Shown here: piece by piece, positions 6,325 through 13,982 of the stretch | Position numbering within the stretch: the stretch's first letter is position 1 | Layout: each line of letters begins with the position of its first letter | Source: CAYLNH01 sp964384625 | Lineage (GTDB): Bacteria; Verrucomicrobiota; Lentisphaeria; JABSQK01 | Reading direction: 5' to 3' | DNA: 13,982 nucleotides | Assembly (NCBI GenBank): GCA_964384625.1 | Contig: CAYLNH010000191.1 | Span: forward strand, 1 to 13,982 | Notes under the pieces: model-generated | Database searches by the model: none | Told to the model about the DNA's origin: nothing | The model's input: the letters and a program-made list of their open reading frames with translations, nothing else | Position numbers and translations under genes: made by a program

Positions 6325-6333
6325 TCGGTAATC
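6312..6333. repeat. CGGTAAT heptamer tandem repeat overlapping a stop codon
   Basis: Three copies of CGGTAAT (6312-6318, 6319-6325, 6326-6332) run in tandem. The TAA stop of the 219-residue protein is formed within the second copy. Because the unit is 7 bp, a gain or loss of one copy shifts the frame. Confidence 0.85.
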
Positions 6334-6337
6334 GATC

Positions 6338-6370
6338 CCACTATCCACTATCCACTATCCACTATCCACT
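6338..6370. repeat. CCACTAT heptamer tandem repeat
   Basis: Four full copies of CCACTAT and a five-base partial copy follow the CGGTAAT array after a five-base gap. The period is again 7 bp but the sequence is different. It is non-coding. Confidence 0.85.
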
Positions 6371-6411
6371 TCGACGGTGCTCAGGGACTTCGTCAATGAC
6401 CAGTGACGCAA

Positions 6412-6440
6412 GAGCCCCGGCTGCTTGCAAGCCGGGGCTC
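6412..6440. terminator. Hairpin between convergent genes, likely bidirectional terminator
   Basis: GAGCCCCGGC (6412-6421) pairs perfectly with GCCGGGGCTC (6431-6440) around a nine-base loop. It lies between the ends of two convergent genes (6324 plus, 6481 minus), where a shared terminator is expected. Neither side has a strong T-run, so termination efficiency is uncertain. Confidence 0.5.
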
Positions 6441-6480
6441 CGACGAAGAAAAGTCCACTAGGGACAGGGGAGGGGAATCG

Positions 6481-7560
6481 TTATTCGGCGTCTTCCTTTT
6501 GCAGGCTCTGGTAGTATTGCTCGATCAACTCGCGGTAGCGCTCGGGAAAACGGCCCTGCAGTTCGGTAAGTACGGCCTCGCGCCGACGCTTGTAGGCTTT
6601 GGCCCAGTCGCCGGTGTCGGTGCCGCGATGCACGCGGTTGAGTTTGCCGACGCCGCCTTGGCCTTCGGACAACTGCGACGACTGCGCGCCCTGGCCGAGG
6701 CCGCCGCTGGCGCCGCCCTGACCGCCGCCGGCCTGCTGCTGGCCGCCGCCGCCGCCGCCGCCACCGCCGCCACCGCCGCCGCCGCCCTGCTGTTCGGCTT
6801 TCTCGATCAGAACGTCGAGCACGGCGAGAATGCGCTCCTGCTTCTCCTGGGTGTCCTTGCCGCCGTTGGCGAGCTTCAGCCGCCGACGTGAGAAGTCCAT
6901 CAGATCGCGGGCCTCGTGGACCGATTCCTCTTTGAACGCCTGGAGTTCGCGCAGCACGCGGACGGCTCGCAGCTTGTCGTTCATCGGGGCGTCGGGATTT
7001 TCGAAAAGGTACTTCTCAAGGGACAGCCTGGCATTTTCACGATCCAGCAGGTAGGCCTGCAACAGACCCTTCGTCATGAGCAACTCCGGAGACTGTTGTG
7101 AGCGTTTCGCGACATCCTTTTCCAGACGCTGGACCTCCGCGAGCGCATCCTCGAAGCGTTCCTGTTGAAGCATGGCGCGAACGCCGAACCATCGGGCATG
7201 CCAGACGGCAAAGGCATTCGGGTCCTTCCTTACCTTGGCGAAGTGTTTCAAGGCCGCATCCGGGTCCTCCTGGTTCAGGTCCTTCAGGCCGTTGGCCAGC
7301 TCCGGTTTGAGCTTCATCAGGCTTTCCACCAACGCGGTCTTTGCGTCTTGCCGAGCCAAGACCGGTTTCACCTTTGCCTGTTCAGCCTTGGAGAGGGATT
7401 GGTTGAACGCCTTGAACAACTCCGCCTGCTCGGCGGCCCGCTTCTTCTTCAGCGCTTCCATGTGCTTCTTGGCTGCCGCGGCATCGCCGCCCTTGCCGAC
7501 GGCTGCATGTGCGGCCGCGGCGATCAGAAGTGACAGACATATCGTCAAAAGGTGCTTCAT
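6481..7560 (-). CDS. Exported TPR-like protein with poly-Gly linker, last gene of the sigma/FecR unit
   Basis: The product (359 residues) is probably exported: MKHLLTICLSLLIAAAAHA is a good signal peptide with cleavage after AHA. Residues 20-90 are charged helix. Residues about 95-215 look like tetratricopeptide-type helical hairpins (DPDAALKHFAKVRKDP; RFEDALAEVQRLEKDV; ENARLSLEKYLFENP). A run of 15 Gly lies at 259-273 within a Gly/Gln linker. A compact C-terminal piece (about 315-355, DWAKAYKRRREAVLTELQGR, then PERYRELIEQYYQSLQ) follows; I recall similar tails in PVC proteins but cannot name the family. I chose the ATG at 7560 because GGGAG precedes it by six bases and the signal peptide begins there. 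It starts ten bases after the stop of the coiled-coil gene, so they are co-transcribed. Confidence 0.85.
   Translation of the reverse strand: MKHLLTICLSLLIAAAAHAAVGKGGDAAAAKKHMEALKKKRAAEQAELFKAFNQSLSKAEQAKVKPVLARQDAKTALVESLMKLKPELANGLKDLNQEDPDAALKHFAKVRKDPNAFAVWHARWFGVRAMLQQERFEDALAEVQRLEKDVAKRSQQSPELLMTKGLLQAYLLDRENARLSLEKYLFENPDAPMNDKLRAVRVLRELQAFKEESVHEARDLMDFSRRRLKLANGGKDTQEKQERILAVLDVLIEKAEQQGGGGGGGGGGGGGGGQQQAGGGQGGASGGLGQGAQSSQLSEGQGGVGKLNRVHRGTDTGDWAKAYKRRREAVLTELQGRFPERYRELIEQYYQSLQKEDAE
6742..6786 (-). repeat. Poly-glycine codon run (15 Gly)
   Basis: Fifteen consecutive GGC/GGT codons (GCC/ACC on the plus strand) encode an unbroken Gly stretch bounded by Gln-Gln and Gln-Gln-Gln. 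It should act as a floppy linker and is prone to in-frame slippage. Confidence 0.95.
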
Positions 7561-7570
7561 CTTCGTCTCC

Positions 7571-9604
<2,034 letters not shown>

Positions 9605-9652
9605 GAAGGCGTCCTTCGTGTTGCTTGTGGTGGTTGTTCCGTTCATAATCTG

Positions 9653-10813
9653 CTATTCCTTCAGCCCCGGGTCCGGCCGCTCAATCTGCGGCAGCGGCTT
9701 GTCCTTGTGGCCCAGACGGCCGCGTACGGATTCCAGTTCCTTTACTGCTTTCTGGTAGTCTGCGTCCTGGGCCAGAGCCCGGTTGTAGACGTTGAAGAAC
9801 TCCAGCCAGGCAGCTTCTTCCTGTTTTTTGAGATCGGCCAGTTTCGGGTCGCCCGCGATCAATGCATTCAATGACCCGCGAATGCGGCGCAGATCGCGCT
9901 GCATGGTGACGACTTCTTCCTGATATGTCTTCGAACTCCGATGCAGGTCAGATGCCTCCAGCGTCTGCAGACGCTTCTGCATTTCCTTTACGGTCTGCCT
10001 CAATTCGTTGTATCTCGGATTCGCCGCGACCCGGTCCTCGAGCTGTTGCGCGGCGTTTTCAGCCCGAGCCATGGCTTCCTGGACATCCGCCGAATTCCAT
10101 GCCTGCGTCTGAAGCGTCAGCAGCCGAGCGGTAATCGATGTTTCCCGGCTGGTCAGTTTGCGGTGTTCCTGCGGGGTGAGATCCGTGCCGGGCACGAGGA
10201 CCGGCGGTCGTCCCAGGGTCTTGCGCTCGCCGACTTTCAGGAGCTGCCCGGTGGTTTCGCCGCGCGGCGTGACCAGGACCATGCCGGACTGCACGGCAAC
10301 GTCCATCCGGCCGTCCTGCCGCAGGTCTACGGTGAACTCGGTGCCGACGACCCACACTGAACCCAGTTCCGTCATCACCGAGAAGCCGCCGCGCCCTTGA
10401 TCAACGCGGCACGAGACGCGGCCCTGCTCGAGTGCGATGGATTCGTTGTTGTCGCTGCCGTTCAGCGTCAGCGCGGTACCCGGTGCCAGATCGATATTGA
10501 CGTAGCCGCCCAATTGCAGCCGGCCGCCGTTCGGGCCGGCGGAGAGCCGTGAATTGCGCTTCACCCCGTCCGCGGCCACGCAGCCCCGGCTTTGCGGCTG
10601 TGGATACCCGGGTTTCAGCGCCAACCAGAGGAAACCGGCCACGGCCATCACCGCGGCGGCCGCCAGCAAACGCTTTGGCCAGACAACCGCCTTCGGCGTC
10701 TGACGCGCCACCCGGGCCTGCACCCGGGCCAGCACGTCCGGCGGCGTATCGCCGCCCACCTGTTCATCCAGCAGCATGTCCAGAAACTGATTGTCCCAGT
10801 CAATCTTTTTCAT
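9653..10813 (-). CDS. FecR-domain membrane protein, likely anti-sigma or sigma regulator
   Basis: The product (386 residues) has a short cytoplasmic N-terminus (1-47), one membrane helix (about 48-66, LLAAAAVMAVAGFLWLAL), a FecR-type beta domain (about 78-200) and a long helical C-terminus (about 225-375, coiled-coil-like). The FecR domain shows the family marks: FSVMTELGSVWVVGTEFTVD at 144-163, then 'MVLVTPRGETTGQLLKVGE'. FecR-like proteins control a partner ECF sigma factor across the inner membrane. The N-terminal tail (FLDMLLDEQVGGDTPPDVLA) is in the place where such proteins hold their sigma factor. The start ATG overlaps the sigma factor stop (ATGA), a sign of tight coupling, with GGGAG nine bases upstream. 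The coiled-coil extension is not part of classic FecR and may bind the coiled-coil products of the next genes. Confidence 0.9.
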   Translation of the reverse strand: MKKIDWDNQFLDMLLDEQVGGDTPPDVLARVQARVARQTPKAVVWPKRLLAAAAVMAVAGFLWLALKPGYPQPQSRGCVAADGVKRNSRLSAGPNGGRLQLGGYVNIDLAPGTALTLNGSDNNESIALEQGRVSCRVDQGRGGFSVMTELGSVWVVGTEFTVDLRQDGRMDVAVQSGMVLVTPRGETTGQLLKVGERKTLGRPPVLVPGTDLTPQEHRKLTSRETSITARLLTLQTQAWNSADVQEAMARAENAAQQLEDRVAANPRYNELRQTVKEMQKRLQTLEASDLHRSSKTYQEEVVTMQRDLRRIRGSLNALIAGDPKLADLKKQEEAAWLEFFNVYNRALAQDADYQKAVKELESVRGRLGHKDKPLPQIERPDPGLKE

Positions 10814-11343
10814 CGGGTCGCTCCCTCGCTGACGCGCCGCCGGATGCAGCGCTGCAGGAACTCGCGGGTCCGGCGCAGGACGGTTTTGATCCCTTCAGCG
10901 CCCATGTCGAAGGCAGTCGCCATCTCCTCGCGCGACATGCCATCCCGGTGGCGGGCCTGCAGGATCTCCCGGTTGCGCGGGGACACGTCTTCCAGGCACT
11001 TGGCCAGAGCGTTGAGGTAGTCCCGGGCTTGCTGGTCCCCCGGCAGGTTTGCCACCCACGCGGCTTCCGCCTGCTCCAGGGATTCGCTGTTGGCATACAC
11101 CGGGCTGCGCTTCTCCCGTCGGCAATGGCTCAAAAACTGGTTCCGGGCAACGCCCCGGAGCCAGCCGCCGATCCGCGGCCGATCGTCGATCGGCGGGATG
11201 TTCTTGCCGTTGTATGCTGTCACAAACACCTCTTGCAGAATGTCCTGGGCGATGCTTGTGTCGGCGCCCAGGTATTTCAGATATCGATAGATATCGGTTT
11301 GATGTTCGCGCACGAGCGATTCGAGTTGCGCCTCAGTCAGCAA
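10810..11343 (-). CDS. ECF-type RNA polymerase sigma factor
   Basis: The product (177 residues) has the two-domain layout of ECF sigma factors. Region 2 lies at about 10-80 (REHQTDIYRYLKYLGAD, then IAQDILQEVFVTAYNG, then GGWLRGVARNQFLSHCRRE). Region 4 lies at about 112-168 (CLEDVSPRNREILQARHRDG, then SREEMATAFDMGAEGIKTVL), a helix-turn-helix that reads the -35 box. The start is TTG at 11341-11343, with AAGGA eight bases upstream and no in-frame start further up. It overlaps the FecR-like gene by four bases, and heads a unit that runs to 6481. It should direct RNA polymerase to a set of target promoters, perhaps including its own; its stimulus is unknown. Confidence 0.92.
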   Translation of the reverse strand: MLTEAQLESLVREHQTDIYRYLKYLGADTSIAQDILQEVFVTAYNGKNIPPIDDRPRIGGWLRGVARNQFLSHCRREKRSPVYANSESLEQAEAAWVANLPGDQQARDYLNALAKCLEDVSPRNREILQARHRDGMSREEMATAFDMGAEGIKTVLRRTREFLQRCIRRRVSEGATR

Positions 11344-11384
11344 TTCAGGAATCCTTGCGCCTTCACTGGTTAAGTAGCGGAATT

Positions 11385-11400
11385 TGACCCGATGGGGTCA
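11385..11400. promoter_or_regulatory. Perfect inverted repeat upstream of the sigma gene
   Basis: TGACCC (11385-11390) and GGGTCA (11395-11400) form a perfect dyad with a four-base spacer, 42 bases before the TTG start. It would suit a dimeric regulator, or a short mRNA stem in the leader. As a terminator for the upstream gene it is unlikely, since no T-run follows on the minus strand. Confidence 0.4.
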
Positions 11401-11497
11401 GCAAATGCCAAAAAAACGTCGACTTCGCTGAGTTCCATCGGCCTCATGGTGATTGCCGCCTAACTATCGCCGGTTGACAGCCTCAAATCAAGGCCTT

Positions 11498-12388
11498 CTA
11501 CAGGCCGGCTTCCGAGGCGAATACCGGCTGGAGCCGGGTCAGATGCGGACGGGCGGCCGGATCGGCCGCCTGACGCTCAATGGCGGCAAGGGCGCGGGTG
11601 ATGAAGTGGCGCAGGTCGTAGCCCAGATACTCCATGGCTACGGCCGCCGCCGGCAATCGCGGGAAGTTGGCGTGTGCGATGATCTGCGGGTCCGCCGGCC
11701 GGTCATCCCCGAGGGACAGAATACCTCTGGCCGTGGGCGCCACGAGGTTGTCGTCGAGAATCAGCAAGCCGTCCGGTCGATCGCTGTCGCCGGCAGCCGC
11801 CAGCATTTTGCGAACGACCAGCTCAACCCACTCCGGCGTGTAACAGTTCACCGCCTGCAGCCACTCCGGCCGGAACTGCATGCCGTGCTGCAGAATCAGC
11901 CGCAAATGGAACTCGAACGCCTGCCGGAAGTGCCGGCTGCCCTGATCATGGATGATCACCGCCAGGCGCCGGCAGCCCAGTTCGCGCAGCCGTCGCAGCG
12001 CCCGCGTCTCCCAGCGCACCGGGTCCATCGCGATAATGTTGCAGTTCTGCCAGATCGCCGTTTCGCCGGGGACGACGCGGGGCACGCCCGGGTGGTTGAC
12101 GATGGCGTGGTCTTTGAGCAGTACCGGACGGTTGAGGAACAGCAGGCCGCGCAGGGCTCGCTGTTCGAGGTCGTTCACCAGACGCGATGCATCTCCGGCT
12201 GTGCCCGGCTTCCAGATGCCGAAGTAGGGGTGGAAGACGACGTCCGGCTGGGCCGCTTCGTAGTCCGCGGCAACCTGTCGGAACGTCTCGTGGAAGATCG
12301 ACCACGAGCTGTCCCCGGGAGCATACGGGTAGGCGATTCCATAGGCACGGACGGCGCCGTCCGCGGCGTTTGCATTGCGTACTGACAT
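11498..12388 (-). CDS. LacI/GntR-type sugar-sensor domain protein without a DNA-binding domain
   Basis: The product (296 residues) resembles the periplasmic-binding-protein-like effector domain of LacI/GntR-family repressors. Marks are the opening strand and helix (RAYGIAYPYAPGDSSWSIFH), a subdomain repeat 'ALRRLRELGCRRLAVIIHD', the late 'RPDGLLILDDNLVAPTARGI' and 'PQIIAHANFPRL'. This fold binds a small sugar at the cleft between two lobes. Full regulators carry a helix-turn-helix of 50-70 residues before it; here the protein starts straight at the sensor. I checked the 176 bases upstream and found no HTH in any frame. GGTGATT is six bases before the ATG, so the start is well supported. It lies downstream of the GH4 gene and probably senses a related sugar, either as a partner of a separate DNA-binding protein or as a degenerate repressor. 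Confidence 0.75.
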   Translation of the reverse strand: MSVRNANAADGAVRAYGIAYPYAPGDSSWSIFHETFRQVAADYEAAQPDVVFHPYFGIWKPGTAGDASRLVNDLEQRALRGLLFLNRPVLLKDHAIVNHPGVPRVVPGETAIWQNCNIIAMDPVRWETRALRRLRELGCRRLAVIIHDQGSRHFRQAFEFHLRLILQHGMQFRPEWLQAVNCYTPEWVELVVRKMLAAAGDSDRPDGLLILDDNLVAPTARGILSLGDDRPADPQIIAHANFPRLPAAAVAMEYLGYDLRHFITRALAAIERQAADPAARPHLTRLQPVFASEAGL

Positions 12389-12524
12389 GCTGAATCACCG
12401 TGTTTCAGCCCGGAGTTCTGCAGCAGGGCCCGGGTCCAGCAGTCAGAAGCGCACAACATCCAACCGCTCGGTATCATGCCGATGGGCATACGCCCCGGCG
12501 GACCCTGCTTTGCACGTATCATGT

Positions 12525-12552
12525 ACTATACCCGCTCAGCACCGAATTGCAA
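12525..12552 (-). promoter_or_regulatory. Candidate promoter of the sensor gene
   Basis: On the minus strand TTGCAA (12547-12552) and TATAGT (12525-12530) are 16 bases apart, matching four and five of six sigma-70 consensus bases. The start would lie near 12518, about 130 bases before the ATG. This suggests the sensor can be transcribed apart from GH4. The rest of 12389-12564 shows no gene. Confidence 0.45.
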
Positions 12553-12564
12553 GCGGATTTGAGG

Positions 12565-13848
12565 CTAGCTGAACTGCGGCAGCAGGTCCGCATGACGCTC
12601 GAGCATCGTCGCCAGAGCTTGCCGGCCGGCGTCCTTGTCGCTGACCGCCGGGTCGACCTCGACGGCCTGCTGCAGGAGCTGCCGATTGCCCGTCGCTGCC
12701 CCTTCGGCAATCAGTTCGTGGACGTCGGACACCTGTTTGCAGACGGCGGCAACGCCGTCCGGCAGGCGGATGTCCGGCACGCCGGCGACCGTGTCGGTGC
12801 TGACGTCTGCCGGGACCTCGACGACGCGGCCGTCGGGCAGCTGGGGCAGGTAGCCCCGGTTCAGCAGGTTCAGGGCTTCGAGGCGCACCGGACCGCCGCC
12901 GGCAACGGCTGCCGCCAGATCGATCGGGTGTTCCCAACTGCCGTGTGTCGCGAAGATCGCCTGCCACTCGAGTTCGCCTGCCGCCACCGCCCGCAAGGTC
13001 TGCGTGTTCTTTTCGCGTTCCTCGGGCGATCCGTGGTACGGCGGGCTTTCGTGGTAGTGGATGCCGTCCTGTTTGGGCAGGTATTCGGCCGTGTGGTCGG
13101 CGCCGCTGAACACGAGGCCGCCGTATTCCCGCAGCCAACGGCGGAAGATATCGAAGTTGCCCCCCGGTCGCTCGCGGTAGATCGCCTCGACTCTGGGATA
13201 GAGATCTTCGCCGGTCGCCTTGTCGGTTACCGACGCCAGCCAGGCGAAGTGATTCAGCCCGGCGGTGACCACCTGGAGTTCATCCGGATCGCGCTCCAGC
13301 AGGCGGGCCACGCGGAAGTGTTTGCGGGATCCGCCGAGAGCGACGCTGCAGAATCCGTAGCAGGCGATGTTGGAGTAATGGTTCACCGCCGTTACCACGC
13401 GCGGCATCGGATTCGTCACGTCCAGCAGTACGGCCTGCGGACACAACTCCTCCATGTCCCGGGCCACGTCCAGTGCCAGCGTGATCGAGCGCAATGCGTT
13501 CGACAGCCCGCCGACGCCGCCGCACTCGCGCGCCTGGTCAGGTATGCCGTGCGCCTGGAGGATTTCAAAATCCATGGTCCAGCGCTTGAACCCCTGCGGC
13601 GACGCCGACAACAGCACGAAGTCCGCCCCCTGCATTGCGGTCCGCCGATCGGTATCGGCCGTGACCGCACAGTCCACGCCTTCCGCCTGCGCCATCGCGC
13701 GTCCGGCCGCCGCCATATCCTCCGCGGCTGCCGCGTTGAGATCGACCATCACCAGCTCAGTGCCGTCCAGGCGATGTTCCACAATGGCATCACGCAGCAC
13801 CATCGGGGCAAACACAAAACTGCCGGCTCCAATCAAAACGATCTTCAT
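12565..13848 (-). CDS. Glycoside hydrolase family 4 (NAD+- and metal-dependent glycosidase)
   Basis: The product (427 residues) is a GH4 enzyme. This family breaks glycosidic bonds by an oxidation-elimination route that needs NAD+ and a divalent metal such as Mn2+; it acts in the cytoplasm. The NAD+-binding start is GAGSFVF at 7-13, with an Asp at 36. VTNPMP at 144-149 corresponds to the family's NPxx loop. Cys167 (in GFC) and His200 (in GLNH) occupy the metal-ligand places, and Tyr242 with the ADHTAEY segment (250-256) fits the catalytic-base region. The NPM form is more like alpha-galactosidase or alpha-glucosidase members than 6-phospho-beta-glucosidases, but I cannot fix the substrate. 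The residue after the metal Cys is Ser, where alpha-type members usually have His. AAGGAG is eight bases before the ATG. No transporter is nearby. Confidence 0.9.
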   Translation of the reverse strand: MKIVLIGAGSFVFAPMVLRDAIVEHRLDGTELVMVDLNAAAAEDMAAAGRAMAQAEGVDCAVTADTDRRTAMQGADFVLLSASPQGFKRWTMDFEILQAHGIPDQARECGGVGGLSNALRSITLALDVARDMEELCPQAVLLDVTNPMPRVVTAVNHYSNIACYGFCSVALGGSRKHFRVARLLERDPDELQVVTAGLNHFAWLASVTDKATGEDLYPRVEAIYRERPGGNFDIFRRWLREYGGLVFSGADHTAEYLPKQDGIHYHESPPYHGSPEEREKNTQTLRAVAAGELEWQAIFATHGSWEHPIDLAAAVAGGGPVRLEALNLLNRGYLPQLPDGRVVEVPADVSTDTVAGVPDIRLPDGVAAVCKQVSDVHELIAEGAATGNRQLLQQAVEVDPAVSDKDAGRQALATMLERHADLLPQFS

Positions 13849-13894
13849 ATCACTGACTCCTTGATTCCATCGGTTGATTTGTCCGACCCCGCGA

Positions 13895-13982
13895 ACTTTG
13901 TTTTGGAGCCGCGTTGCGGCGGATTTCGGACCGCCTCGGAGAGGCGGGCTACTTTGTTTCGGAGCCGCGTTGCGGCGGATTT
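13895..13982. repeat. REP-like palindromic repeat, two copies, running off the right edge
   Basis: A 32-bp unit occurs at 13895-13926 and again at 13951-13982 with one mismatch, so the period is 56 bp. Each copy has a small palindrome (GCCGC-GTT-GCGGC, for example 13908-13920). The spacer holds a perfect seven-base-pair stem (13931-13937 with 13941-13947). The second copy ends exactly at the window edge, so the array may go on. Non-coding; it lies upstream of the GH4 gene. Confidence 0.85.

Noticed and set aside
11415..11436. ECF-type promoter (GGAACT ... CGTT) for autoregulation of the sigma gene
   Set aside because: The boxes on the minus strand are only about 12-13 bases apart; known ECF promoters need about 16-17, so I do not list it as a promoter.
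12389..12564. Missing helix-turn-helix exon of the sensor gene in another frame
   Set aside because: I read the minus-strand frames; none shows an HTH, and a candidate promoter lies in the middle of the region.

Overview
The window (about 60% GC by eye) reads like a chromosome segment from a member of the PVC superphylum, most likely a Planctomycetota, Lentisphaerota or Kiritimatiellota-type organism. This is an inference from gene style, not from a marker gene. The hints are a Ser/Thr kinase with an N-terminal zinc ribbon and a C-terminal LamG-like domain, a short ECF-type sigma factor followed by a FecR-domain protein, Gln/Gly-rich secreted proteins, and a family GH4 enzyme beside a LacI/GntR-type sugar sensor. 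Genes are closely packed and mostly on the minus strand; several starts are TTG or GTG with good Shine-Dalgarno sequences.

Layout. 1-323: the cut-off tail of a reverse-transcriptase-like reading frame at the left edge, several GC-rich hairpins, and two tandem terminators for the tRNA-Asn at 324-399 (minus). 541-3016 (minus): a membrane-anchored Ser/Thr kinase with a LamG-like extracytoplasmic part, followed by a small two-helix membrane protein. 3177-4247 (plus): a divergent ychF. 4199-5487 (minus): two translationally coupled secreted proteins that share a small repeated beta module; the distal one overlaps the 3' end of ychF. 5665-6324 (plus): a two-helix membrane protein of unknown function whose stop codon lies inside a 7-bp tandem repeat. 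6481-11343 (minus): a four-gene unit of ECF sigma factor, FecR-like membrane protein, a long coiled-coil protein with SGQ, QQGG and poly-Gln tracts, and a TPR-like protein with a 15-Gly run. 11498-13848 (minus): a sugar-sensor domain without a DNA-binding domain, and a GH4 glycosidase. 13895-13982: two copies of a palindromic repeat running off the right edge.

How the parts may work together. The sigma/FecR pair is a classic layout for surface-signalled transcription. Here no TonB receptor is present; instead the pair is joined to two exported, low-complexity, helix-rich proteins. That unit is the best candidate for an undescribed system in the window. The kinase-LamG gene is a second likely envelope sensor. 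The GH4 and sensor genes look like a small sugar-use module.
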